From Phellopilus nigrolimitatus (lineage: Eukaryota > Basidiomycota > Agaricomycetes > Hymenochaetales > Hymenochaetaceae), in contig JAJOHG010000116.1 in assembly GCA_021029095.1 (NCBI GenBank), forward strand, positions 1 through 64,000: a stretch of 64,000 nucleotides of DNA, given 5' to 3'. Positions within the stretch are counted from its first letter, which is position 1; every line of letters begins with the position of its first letter. Below, one piece after another: positions 46,282-56,460 of the stretch. Made by a program: the position numbers and the translations under genes. The notes under the pieces were generated by a model. That model was not told where the DNA came from. It searched no databases and was given only the letters and a program-made list of their open reading frames with translations.

Positions 46282-46575
46282 GGTTGGTGCGGTGCGTCGT
46301 CGTCGTCGTCTTTCCTGGTCGCTGTCGCTGCTGCTATTCCGTGTAGACAAGCTACTCTCCAACGTCGTCCGCAGAGGGACGTGTCCGCCTCGGCCGCCTC
46401 CAAAGTACAAGCCGATGCGGTGTAGGCGGCGTGAGAGAATGGGTTTTCTGTTATGGGAATATGTTTCCTGTTATGGGGCGGGATGGACGCCTGCAAATAT
46501 TTCGATTGCCAGCCTCCGCGTCTTTTTCTCGAACCACTACATACTCCTTCAGCCTCCTCTGGTCCGCGTAGCCTC

Positions 46576-48411
46576 ATGCCAGAGCAGCTCAAATCCGCGA
46601 AGAGCTCCGATGCTCGCGTCGTCGGGCGCACGGCATCGTCGATAAACCTGCTCGGAGCACGTAGCAAATCAAACTTGAAAGATTTGACCCGACTCGCACA
46701 CAAGCCTGACCTCGACCCCGGGAAGCGTATGAATTCTGCTGTCCCTATCGTGCTAATAGACATTTGCTGACGTTGTACTCGAACGTGTACCTCGACAGTC
46801 TCGACAATCGCTCGCCGCAGAATTTCTGCGCCAGTCAGCCCATTAGCCTCGCCTCGATCTCGGCATAAAGATGCTGCCGAGAAGGAGAATGTCAAGATTG
46901 AGGAAACTCTTTTTCGTTTCACGCCCGCTAAGCCAACCGCCAGCTCCCTGAGAAAGAAACTCGTCCCGAACTCAGGCTCCGTCGCGGTCAGAAAAGACCT
47001 CCAGCTTGTCCCTCGTTCTCAGAGCACTCTGTCCTCTTCCAAGGCTACCTTTGCTGCACGCTCTCAAGATCAATCTGCGACTGAAGGAACCGTCTCTAAA
47101 TCTCGCCAGAATGCTGCCATCCCGAAGACGCGGTCTGCTTTTACTTTTGGAACGAAGGCGAGGGGAGACGCAAAGCCGCACCAGACTCCCAGCCTGAAAC
47201 GTCCGTCTTCCAAACTGACGCCTAGGCCAACCAAGATGACTGCCCAAGATGCAAATTCTCAAGCTTCAACTCCGCCCACGGGCAAGAAAGGACTTCCGGA
47301 CACCCCTTCCAATACACCAGCCTCCGAAACAAGATCTTCCACCGCGCCGTGGTCTCCCTCGGCCCTCCGGACACTCTTCTCTGTCTCTGAGGGAAAGTCG
47401 GCGCCTGAGCCTCTTCAACTGTCAACTATTTCAAGTCCGTTTTCTAAGCAATCACAAGAGCGAACAAAGAACTCTTGTATCGACCACGAGCGCTCTTTCT
47501 CCCTTGTTTCTCTGGGAAATATGTTCGATCTTGGTGAAGATGGTGCATCGGACAAGACGACGGGTGCCCTGAAGAGTAACTCAACAACGACTGGTGCGGA
47601 AGACAGCTTCGAGCTCATGGACCTTCCCTCTTTGACATCTGGCACTGGCGCTGAATCTCACTTTGAGACGCAAAAGCAGAATGAAAATAATGCATTCAGA
47701 GCGGTTCCTCTGTTGTCGAGCGAAGGCCGGGTTGCCGTCGCTATAGCGCAGCTCTCCGAGGATAACGGACCTGTCGCAAACTCTCCTTCTGTCCTCTCCG
47801 AAGTCAACTTCAAGCTTGTAGACGCTATTATCAATTTAAAAGAATCCAGCGCAGAAGGCATGCCCTCAATCCCTTCCTCGCCTCTCGATTCTATCGACCC
47901 GATCACCGAGCCTTCCACAGGAAACATGAACGATTCCCGCATCACCGCAGGAGACACAGGCGACTGCACCCCCGCCACGCCGCCCCCAACCCCAGTGTGC
48001 CCCCCATTCACCGCCCTCTCTCCCGCGCGCCTCCACGCGTCCTTCTTCCCGCGTCTCGTCCGCCTCATTCTCGCGAGCGCGCCCGCGTCCACGTACGGGC
48101 ACATCGGGCCGCAGCCCGCACCAGGCCCGCGCCCCGACGCGCAGGCGGCACGCACGCAGCGCGAGCTCGCGGCGCTGCGCGCGAGCGCAGGCGCGGTCCT
48201 AGGCCGTGCACGCGCGTTCGGGCGGACGCTGTGGAGCCCGTCTGTCGCGCGCGCCCGCGCCCAAGGCGCCGAGGGCGGGGCGCCCGGTAATCAGTCGGTG
48301 CCGTCCTCGCCGACGCCGCACGGGCGTGACACGCTGCGGCGCTCGAGTTCGCTGCGCGCGGCGGCGATGGCGCAGCGGTTTTGGGCGGCGCGGACGTTCG
48401 AGACGGAATGA
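46576..48411 (+). CDS. Ser/Pro-rich protein of unknown function (gene X)
   Basis: Two exons (46576-46726, 46799-48411) give 587 residues; the 72-base intron has a GTATGA donor and a CTGAC branch site. I chose the Met at 46576 (MPEQLKSAKSSDARVV); an upstream ATG at 46453 is also in frame. The protein is mostly disordered, basic and Ser-rich in the first half (LRKKLVPNSGSVAVRK, KTRSAFTFGTKARGDAK), acidic in the middle, and GC-rich and Arg/Ala-rich at the end with a possible helical segment (ARLHASFFPRLVRLILASAP) and RRSSSLRAAAMAQRFWAARTF. No domain recognised. Its 3' flank has been copied into several duplicated segments of the window. Confidence 0.72.
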
Positions 48412-49205
48412 TATAGTATGCTTGGGTACGCGACAGCGAAGGGGAGCTTTTTGTGATATCGGATCCTATTTTTTTGTATGCTCGGGCTGTGTGTATACTG
48501 TAGTTACTCGAATCTAAATTTATTTATGTACGCCAGAAACTCTCGAAGAGATTCTATCCCTCCTTTCTAAGACCTTCCGATTGTGTTGCAGTGTCTCGTG
48601 TGCGGACACAATATCAAGCACACCTCCAACCTGCACTACAGGTGCCGCTTCTTTGTGTGGCTGCAGGAATCGTATGCCGATATTGATCGCAAAACTGTGC
48701 AGAAGAAACAATTTCACTTTTGCTGGAGACCATTTAACGCCTACGAGCCGTACAGAATGACAACTTCTGAGACTAACAGGCTAGCTTGACAGCGCACAAG
48801 TCATTATGCAGAGAACGGATAAATCACATGCGTGATATCTATTTAATTGGCAAGAACTTCGACACGTCTGCATTTATCTAGAGCACAAAGGGCTTCCTAC
48901 TTTCAAGTGGGTTAGTTTGGTAACCAATAGTTCAGGATGGTTGTGGTATGATTTGTCTGCGCAGCGCGCCTATGAGCTCCGATACTGTGTAAAAGATTAC
49001 TGAGGCAGTAAATGCTAATGTGCATTGATAAGATGTGACGCAATGCAGAGGTCTAAGCCAGAGGATGCGGCTGGTCAAATTACGTGGGAGTTTGTGGCAT
49101 GTGGCTGAAACTCCGAGTTAAAAATGCGTGATCGTATGCAACTTACTGTCAACGCCCACCTGCACTTCAGCATAGGCACAACTCATACTGCAGCACATAT
49201 CCATC
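48412..49205. other. Gene X 3' flank and F5 upstream region
   Basis: About 48413-49060 is the source-like copy of sequence that recurs at 54945-55580, and in part at 22280-22390, 30590-30720 and 39510-39690. About 49060-49205 is the F-box upstream region, with the GTGGCATGTGGCTGAAACTC block. No gene is supported. Confidence 0.6.
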
Positions 49206-50639
49206 ATGCTATCTAGAATCAACAGCAATACTGCCGAGGACCAAGAGCGGCGTGTTCGGCCCAGACTTGAAGAGTATCCGATCGCCGAGTCCGCCTCTCC
49301 CTCATCCCAGTCTTCAATGGCGGATGAGAGCACTTTTATCCAGATCCACTACAAGCCCGCTAAACTTTCCTCTCACAGAGCCCTTGCGATTTCCGAAGTC
49401 TTGCTCCATATATTCTCGTACTTCACATACACCGATCTTGGCGTCGTCTCATTCAAGAGGGTCGCACCCGTGGCCGTATCTCATGTCAACCGCCAGTGGA
49501 GACTCGTCGCTTTGTCCTTTTCTCGCCTGTGGGCAAGCTTTGGATTCATGATGAGTGGCTCTTACTTCGACGGGACATCCCTTCGTACGGCCGAGGGCGA
49601 AATAGTGAACCTGGTGCTGGTGGAAAAGTGGTGGAATCGTTTTCTTGACAGGTCACGAAACGCAGTTTTGACGGTCATCATCGGATCTTGGGACACCTTG
49701 ATGAGCGAGAATACGTGCAGCTTGGAAAACTACCTGATTATACGCTCTATCATTGACGAGACGGTCCTCAAACACGGAAGTCGATTAGAGCGACTCCAAC
49801 TGTGCTTTCTCTTTTATCCGCCTTCAGAACATCTTGAGAAGGGCCTGTGTATAAAGGATATGCCCAGACTTAAGTGGCTGCGTTATGCGGGCTCGCCTAA
49901 TTTGAGTGCTGATATACGCCCGGAAAGCATGCCCAATCTTACAGAGCTCGATTTCACTGGTTCCAATCGGCATCCTCTGAGGCTCCAAACTATCCAAGTT
50001 CCCCAAACACAATTGCACACCTTGTCGATTGATGTCACTGGACTCCATCGTGAAATCTCACGGATATGTATCAATTTTAAGCAGCTCCTACACCGTTCCC
50101 CGTATCTGAGGAAGATATCGTGTACTTTCACTTTCACACGCCTACCACCGCTGTCAATGATTGGATTAGCTAGGGAAAAGATGCGTTTTCAGGCCCTTAA
50201 AAAAGCGCATTTCAAATTCAGAAGCCCGTATCCAGGACTGACACAACGTATTCTGGATGATTTCGAACTCCCAGGACTTCTTTGTCTCAGGTACGAAATA
50301 GACGCAGAGCTGCCCGACGCATGGGCGGGCATCGACGCTCTCCTGCTTCGCTCACGAGCACCGCTGAAGACACTCATCCTCACGCATGTCAGCTCTTCGT
50401 CCGACATTGCAAGATCTCCTCGCGCTAACGACGACTGCATTTTGAGTATTCTGCGCGCAGCCCCACATCTAGAGGACGTGATACTACGACAAATTGATAT
50501 CGGGGACTACTTGCGCCGCGTTCTGGATCCTGCGGATGCGTCGGTCCGTCAGAATCTGGGTGTGCTCCCTAACTTGCGCAGCGCTGATATCGTGCCTCGC
50601 CTTAAATCTGCTGGAGCGGCACAGATAGAGCTTGCTTGA
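49206..50639 (+). CDS. F-box/LRR-like protein F5
   Basis: A single exon of 477 residues: Ser-rich leader, F-box-like segment (HRALAISEVLLHIFSYFTYTDLGVVSFKRVAP), and leucine-rich segments such as MPRLKWLRYAGS and MPNLTELDFTG. The C-terminal ~75 residues and 3' flank are almost identical to F4, its mirror partner, while the centre is closer to F1 (ICINFKQLLHRSPYLRKISCTFTF against F1's ITLKQLLLLSPYLREMTCIFTF). Intact frame. Confidence 0.85.
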   Translation: MLSRINSNTAEDQERRVRPRLEEYPIAESASPSSQSSMADESTFIQIHYKPAKLSSHRALAISEVLLHIFSYFTYTDLGVVSFKRVAPVAVSHVNRQWRLVALSFSRLWASFGFMMSGSYFDGTSLRTAEGEIVNLVLVEKWWNRFLDRSRNAVLTVIIGSWDTLMSENTCSLENYLIIRSIIDETVLKHGSRLERLQLCFLFYPPSEHLEKGLCIKDMPRLKWLRYAGSPNLSADIRPESMPNLTELDFTGSNRHPLRLQTIQVPQTQLHTLSIDVTGLHREISRICINFKQLLHRSPYLRKISCTFTFTRLPPLSMIGLAREKMRFQALKKAHFKFRSPYPGLTQRILDDFELPGLLCLRYEIDAELPDAWAGIDALLLRSRAPLKTLILTHVSSSSDIARSPRANDDCILSILRAAPHLEDVILRQIDIGDYLRRVLDPADASVRQNLGVLPNLRSADIVPRLKSAGAAQIELA

Positions 50640-51083
50640 TCAAGCCAGCTCAGACATATGGAGAATGCGAGCATTTGAAACGCACAAGTAACCGGAAACA
50701 TCGTTGGAGGTTGACGAAGGAGAGGGAAGAAGGGAGAGGTCTTAATTTGATTTGGTTATGATTTTTGTTTCCCATTGTGCATACTGAGTTTCTGAACACG
50801 GCGGAATATTAATAAAATCACAGACAATTGCGTCTCCCGTTTCAATTCGTTGGCATAAGTTTTTCATAATTTCCCGGATGGTATGTCACCCGTTAGTCCG
50901 TAACGCAATTTCCCGATTTCTTCGTTATGCGAAGGAGAAACCCAAGCGGCGGCGTGAATCACGTGACAGTATGTGGCTGAGACTCCGAGTTCAAAGGAAG
51001 TGCGGCCGATCGTATGCGACATAGACTTTCAACGTCCACCTGCACTTCAACATAGGCACAGATTATACTCCAACACTTCCATA

Positions 51084-52457
51084 ATGCTTTCCAGAAAAGC
51101 TGCCGAGGAAATTATCAAGGACCGTGAGCGACGTGTTCGGCCCAGACTTGAAGAACATCCGAACATCGAGTCCGCCTCTCCCTCATCCCAGTCTTCAATG
51201 GTGGAAGAGAGCATTCTCATCCAGGCCCACCACAAGACAGCTCCATTTTCCTTTCACAGAGCCCTCGCCATTCCCGAAGTCTTGCTCCATATATTCTCAC
51301 ACTTCGCATACACCGATTTTGGTGTCGTCTCATTCACGAGGATCGCACCCGTGGCCGTGTCTCAAGTCAACCATCAGTGGAGACTCGCCGCTCTGTCCTT
51401 CTCCAGCCTGTGGGCAAACTTTGGAATCAAGCTGACTGGCTTTTACTTCGACGGGACATCCCTCCGCACGGCCGAGGATGATACAGTGAATCTGGGGCTG
51501 GTGGAAAGGTGGTGGCGCGAATTTCTCAACAGGTCACGAAATGCAAATTTGCAGGTCATCATAGGGTCATACGACCTCGTTGATAAAGGGCATACGTGCA
51601 GCACAAGAGACTACGGGATCATGAGCTCTATCATTAATGAGACCGTCTTCAAACACGGAAGTCGGTTAGAACAACTCGACCTATACATTCACTTCCCTGC
51701 GCCTTCGGGTTATGTCCGGAAGGACATATGCATAAAGGATCTGCCCAGACTTAGACGGCTGCATTTTGCGGGCTCGTCTAATTTCAGCATTGATATAGGA
51801 GGGAAAAGCATGCCCAATCTTGCAACATTTGCTTATATCAGAACCATTGGGCGATTTCTGCATGTTCAAACACAATTAGTTTCCTTGACTGTTATGCTCT
51901 TTGGAACCTACTCTGAACTCTCACGGCAATGGACCAATCTGAAGCAGCTTCTACGCCTTTCCCCCAAACTGAAGAAACTGACCTACGGCTTCGCTTTCGC
52001 ACGCTTCCCGCCACCGTTGATGATTGTACCGGCTACGACAGATTTGCGTTTACAGAGCCTTCAAGAAGTGTATTTCAAATTCACATACACGCTTGCAGGA
52101 ATGAGACGCCATATTCTAGATAATTTCGAACTTCCAGGACTTGTTTGTATGCAGTTCGAATTAGACGCAGAGCTTCCCGACGCATGGGCGGGCATCGACG
52201 CTCTCCTGCTTCGCTCACAAGCACCGCTGACCAGGCTCATCCTCGCGCATCCCGTCCATTTGCCTAACATCGCCAAATCGCCTCGCGCTAATGACGACCG
52301 CATTTTGAGCATTCTGCGCGCCGCACCACACTTGGAGATCATGGAGCTGCGACGAGTTGTCGTCGGGGATTACTTGCGTAGGGTTCTAAATCCTAAGGAT
52401 GCGTCGGTCCGCCAGCATCTGGGTATACTCGCTAAGTTGCGCAGCGTTTATTTCTAG
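51084..52457 (+). CDS. F-box/LRR-like protein F6, tail shortened
   Basis: The start at 51084 (MLSRKAAEE) corresponds to the paralogues' start; an in-frame ATG at 50973 would add 37 residues of upstream sequence that are non-coding in the other copies. The F-box-like segment (HRALAIPEVLLHIFSHFAYTDFGV) is intact. A TAG at 52455-52457 ends the protein after LRSVYF, while the family's last ~15 codons (PRLESAEAVQIEL) remain readable downstream. So a single base change shortened the tail, and effect on function is unclear. F6 sits in a ~2.4-kb stretch missing from the left arm. Confidence 0.8.
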   Translation: MLSRKAAEEIIKDRERRVRPRLEEHPNIESASPSSQSSMVEESILIQAHHKTAPFSFHRALAIPEVLLHIFSHFAYTDFGVVSFTRIAPVAVSQVNHQWRLAALSFSSLWANFGIKLTGFYFDGTSLRTAEDDTVNLGLVERWWREFLNRSRNANLQVIIGSYDLVDKGHTCSTRDYGIMSSIINETVFKHGSRLEQLDLYIHFPAPSGYVRKDICIKDLPRLRRLHFAGSSNFSIDIGGKSMPNLATFAYIRTIGRFLHVQTQLVSLTVMLFGTYSELSRQWTNLKQLLRLSPKLKKLTYGFAFARFPPPLMIVPATTDLRLQSLQEVYFKFTYTLAGMRRHILDNFELPGLVCMQFELDAELPDAWAGIDALLLRSQAPLTRLILAHPVHLPNIAKSPRANDDRILSILRAAPHLEIMELRRVVVGDYLRRVLNPKDASVRQHLGILAKLRSVYF

Positions 52458-53199
52458 CCTCGCCTCGAATCTGCTGAAGCGGTACAGATAGAGCTCGTTT
52501 GATCAAGCCGGCACAGATTATGGAGATACCAAGCGTTGGCTACGAGCGCTTGCAACGTACGGTTTGACCGGAATCATCGTTGGAGATTGTCGAAGGAAGA
52601 AGGAAGAAAGGCGAAGTGGTCTGCGATCCATAGTACCTTCAATGTTTGCCAGACAAATATCATTTGACTTGTAAAAAATCAATAACAAAGAAATTTATAT
52701 GCCTGTGCAAAACAATTGTCAAAAATGTGGAGAATAGAGCCTGAGATCACAAACCGGTTTTTTGAGGAGCGTCGATCACGTGCCGTACCAACTATTCCGA
52801 AATAGCAATAATAATACTATTCTGACTACCATATCAAGTAGGTACACGACCTTCCTGTTTAATCTGACTGTGAACAATTCAAGCGACCGGCAAACGTGTA
52901 CGATTCGACGAGTCTACGACACACTGGTAAGTTTTCTTTCCGAGTATAAACGTACATATGATAACAAAGCTAAACGAATTCATCTTATAAGCCACATATT
53001 CCTGTTTTTCGACAATAAGTGAGGGCGCTTCAGCAGGACCGCGATAAAGATACGGCCGTAATCCGTAAATACGGATACGATGCGGGGCCTTAGACTCACA
53101 TATCTCGCGCTGAATCATGACGCGAGCCCCCGCTTCCCTTGCTCTGCGGGACATGGTGGCCATGTGCTTCACCACAAAAAGAGAAAACGGTCCGAGGAC
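52458..53199. other. F6 3' flank and unassigned sequence
   Basis: The first ~150 bases follow the conserved F-box 3' flank. Beyond 52620 the sequence is AT-rich, without a supported gene or repeat. Confidence 0.45.
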
Positions 53200-53304
53200 G
53201 CCGTATGAACATCGCGTTGTGCTATTTGGCTTGCGGAGACGTCGAGAATAGGTACGGCTGGACGGCCGGCGAGTTCTTTGACCATATCGTCATTGTTATT
53301 GCAG
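53200..53304 (+). pseudogene. Scrap of the ARG5,6 coding end behind AsaB-R
   Basis: The plus strand reads DVENRYGWTAGEFFDHIVIVIA, matching ARG5,6 residues DVENKHGWTVGGFQVHSEGDRVVVV close to the end of its fourth exon; the GTCGAGAAT...TACGGCTGGACGG bases are shared. It has lost the downstream exons and lies ~145 bases past the AsaB-R stop, convergent with it. It is longer than the related scrap at 37697-37740. Confidence 0.7.
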
Positions 53305-53448
53305 GATCTGAAGCTCAACTGTGGCCCAGACATTTACCTCGAGACACAACATATTGTGTTTATTAAGCCGAATTATGACTTACAACTCAGGAACATCCAA
53401 AAGATTACATCAACACGGAACGAAGCTGCTTTACATGTACAGTGTCAT

Positions 53449-54389
53449 TTAGTCGTAGAAGACTAGCGCGCGGAGCTCGATGGACTGGCGCAGCGGCGCG
53501 TCGGGCGGTGTCGTGGGGTCGACGAACGCGGTGTGCGGCGTGTGCACCGCGACGCTCCCGTCGTCGATCGAGTCGAAGCTGCAAACGAGTGAGCAAATGC
53601 GCCGCTTTCCAGCGGCCCTGGCGGGACGCACCACTTGATGAGCAGGACCTCGTCCGTGCCCATGCCCCGCAGGTACTTCCACCTGTGTTCCGGGCTGTGC
53701 TTCACGCTGTACGTCTCGCCGTCGTGGTCCGCGTACTTGAGCGTCGTGGGCACGAGGTCGCGCGCGGCGTCGACGCTGCGGTAGTCGCACAGCGCGAGCG
53801 GGAAGTCGAGCGCGGGGTTCACGATGGGCCGCCAGATGTTGATTATCTGGAAGCGGCGCGCGAGCAGCGCGGGCGCGTCGCCGGGCGGGAGGTGCCGGTG
53901 CACGCGCGCGACGGCGGACTGGCGCGTCTGGTCGACGTGCACGTGTGCTGCGGGCTGGCGCTTCTGCGGGCCGGAGTCGACCTCGCCCGGGCGGTTGCGG
54001 CGGATCGCTGGGGGGAGTTGGTCAATAAATAACGTACAGAAATATGTGTCTGGGCGAGACTCACTGTGGTCGAAGAGCACGATTCGGCTGGCGCCAGTGA
54101 GGCGCTTCAGCAGCGCGGCGCTCTCGGGGTAGTACTCGTTCTCGACCTCCGCGTCGTTTGCGAAGCTCGTGTGCCGCGCGGCTGCCTTGAAGAACTGGAA
54201 GCCGGCGGTGTCGAGCGCGACGGCGTCCTCCTTGCCGCGCAGGTTCTCGATCTCGACTGCGTACGGGCGCAGCTCGTAGTTGCGCACGCGCTCGCCCGTA
54301 GTGGGGTCGGCGTCGATGTACTGGTAGGGCCGCGCGCCATCGGGCGGCGGGGTGAAGTACTTTAGGGTGGTCTGGACGGTGTCGGCCAT
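53449..54389 (-). CDS. AsaB/CmcJ-like hydroxylase/desaturase, copy R (mosaic)
   Basis: Three exons (54065-54389, 53632-54007, 53449-53578) give 276 residues. The first ~13 codons (MADTVQTTLKYF) and the 57-base intron 1 match copy A, while the rest of exon 1 and exons 2-3 match copy L (YIDADPTTGERVRNYELRPY; GEVDSGPQKRQPAAH). Intron 2 is nearly identical to L's. The upstream ~600 bases match copy A's promoter. Family residues (HVDQT, CDYRS, TPHTAF) are intact; small changes are INIWRPIVNPALD for INLWRPIAHPALD. Predicted functional. Confidence 0.88.
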
Positions 54390-54944
54390 GGCGGTATGTG
54401 GGCGGTGCGTTGTGGACCTCGTGGAAGTGGCAGATGGGAGTTGAAGAGACCAGGAAGCTGCTCTATATAACTGTGTAAGTTACATGGCTGCTAAGTCAAT
54501 ACATAGATGGTGTGCTTAGCTATGACGAAGCATTAAGCAGCTGGATGACTAAGCGAGACACGCCCTCACAAAGCATTACTACACCAAACTATGATAGCGA
54601 GTATTCTTGGTGTACATGCCATCTCGTCTACTGTCTTATAACAAAGAGCTCCACGCATCCTAAGTTCAGTGTTTATCAGCTAAACCTATTTTCAGCTTGA
54701 CTGAATTGAGATGCATTGAAGCGCTTATATGCCCTTATTCATGTCTTACAAACTTGAAACCCGGGCATTCAGTGGAGGTAAGCAGGTTCGGCATTTGTAG
54801 AATCGACATGCATTCGCTCCCTGAGTACCTGCTCTGTTTAACTGCTTTGCAGATCCTTGCAATAGTCAAACAAGGAATCTTGTTTAAATTTATGTTTTGC
54901 TGATGTGCTTTCAAGTAAGTTACATTGGAGCATTTGAGACGGTA
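54390..54944 (-). promoter_or_regulatory. AsaB-R promoter, AsaB-A type
   Basis: Reading from the start codon outward, the sequence follows 23101 back to about 22390: CACTTCCACGAGGTCCACAA, a TATA-like TTATATAGAGC, TAAGCACACCATCTAT, and an AGATTCCTTGTTTGACTA block. Point differences and small gaps are scattered along it. It replaces the AsaB-L type promoter seen in the mirror position. Confidence 0.7.
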
Positions 54945-55580
54945 TGATGTCTGCTTGGGTACGCGACAGCGAAAGGGTGTTTGTTGTATCATCGGATGTT
55001 ATTCTGTTTGTATGTTCAGGATGTATGTTTCTGTAGTACGGATGTGTTCGAATCTTTATTCATTTATGCACGCCAGAAACTCTTTCGTCTACCACTCGAA
55101 GCGTCTCTGTCTGCGCCTCCTTCTTTTTAGGACCCTTTCCTTTGTGCAGCAGTATCTCTTGTGCAGGTGAAATATCAAGCACGTTTCCAACCTGCATTAC
55201 AGGGCTCGTCGTATGACGTATGCCAACATTGATCAATTTCGCTTTCTGGATTTCCGAGGCCATTTAACGCCTACATTATGAGCCGTGTACTTGCGTACAG
55301 AATGGGAACTTCTGAGACTAACCGGCTAGCTTTACAGCGCTTTATGCTTTATGCAGAGAGCGGATAATGCAGGTGCGTGATATCTATTTCGTAAGCCAAA
55401 AGCTCGACACGCCTGCTTCTATCAAGAGCAAAAGGAGCCTCCCTTTTAAATGGGTTAATTTGGAAACCAGAATTTCAGGATTCTTGTGGTCATGTTTGTA
55501 CGCGCATCGAGCCTGTGGGCTCCGATACTATGTAAATACTTTTGAGGAAGTAAACGTTGGCGTGCGTTAGGTTCAAGCCA
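54945..55580 (+). repeat. Copy of the gene X 3' flank
   Basis: TGCTTGGGTACGCGACAGCG, TTATGCACGCCAGAAACTCT, ACTTCTGAGACTAACCGGCT and further blocks match 48413-49060 in the same orientation with many point differences and small gaps. It is non-coding. It sits between the AsaB-R promoter and an older promoter remnant. Confidence 0.8.
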
Positions 55581-55584
55581 GAAA

Positions 55585-56460
55585 ATGGAGATTAGTTAAG
55601 CTTGAAGCACACAAGGGGTGGATTTTATATTCAGCGTTGCTATTGGTGTGGCTCCATGCCATATTGCTAAGTTATCAGTAAGAAAGCAGATGAATGAACG
55701 CTTGATCAGTCTGTATGGACGCTGAGACCGGCGTCGCGCGTGACGTCATGCACACCAGCTCCCCGTCGGCTGCAACGATTTGTCTTGAATTTTTGGTGGG
55801 TGGAAAGTCAATAAGACTAGTAAACTTTCAGTTTTCCACTTTCCCATCCGTTAAGAAGGTTGGCTATTTCGTGCAGCGAGCTCAATCGTCGATCCCGCGT
55901 CGATCCCTGACGCGTTTCCATAGTCACGTGATATAATTTGACACTTGGCGTGTACAGTCAGTTGCGGACGTCCAGTCTTTGGACTGGAGAGAACAATCTG
56001 GAATTCATTTTCTGGTCGACATAAAAAAATAAAAAATAAAAAATAAAAAACCCTGAAAACTCAATTGAGATGAAGAGAATCCAGGTGTCGATCAAGTAAG
56101 ACATATTGTGGCTGACTGGGTCTATGGAGGCACTCTTTCCTTTCCGCTATTTTTTAAATAATGTTAAACACTAATTTAATAGTAGTAGAGTAAATGACAG
56201 AGGCTGAAACAAAATAGGCATTCATCCGATAAGATAGGATGTATATGGTTCAAAAACAAATCATACTCCTCTTCATTCGGTACTGTCATCCTCCCTGCGG
56301 CGCTTTTCTCCAACAGACGAACAAGATTGGGAATGGGGTACGTTTCCGCCGACGTGTCCGACATTGTCGTTTGACTGAGCCACGCCAAGTACGTCGACGC
56401 CGCTCCCGGATGCATGGGTCCCATATACCGATATTATACATCGGTGAGACGTGACCTCTT
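55585..56460 (-). promoter_or_regulatory. Stranded AsaB-L type promoter and FunK1-R 3' flank
   Basis: On the minus strand, CTGAATATAAAATCC then TTGTGTGCTTCAAGC (about 55585-55640) corresponds to the TATA box and leader of AsaB-L near 36575-36620. It lies ~1.2 kb from the AsaB-R start with other sequence inserted between, so it no longer drives that gene directly. The remainder matches 36040-36540, apart from an (AAAAAT)n tract at 56021-56050, and then the FunK1 3' flank. Confidence 0.6.
56021..56050. repeat. A-rich microsatellite
   Basis: A run of (A)5-7T units is present only in the right arm; the left arm has an unrelated short sequence at the same position (about 36170-36180). Confidence 0.85.
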
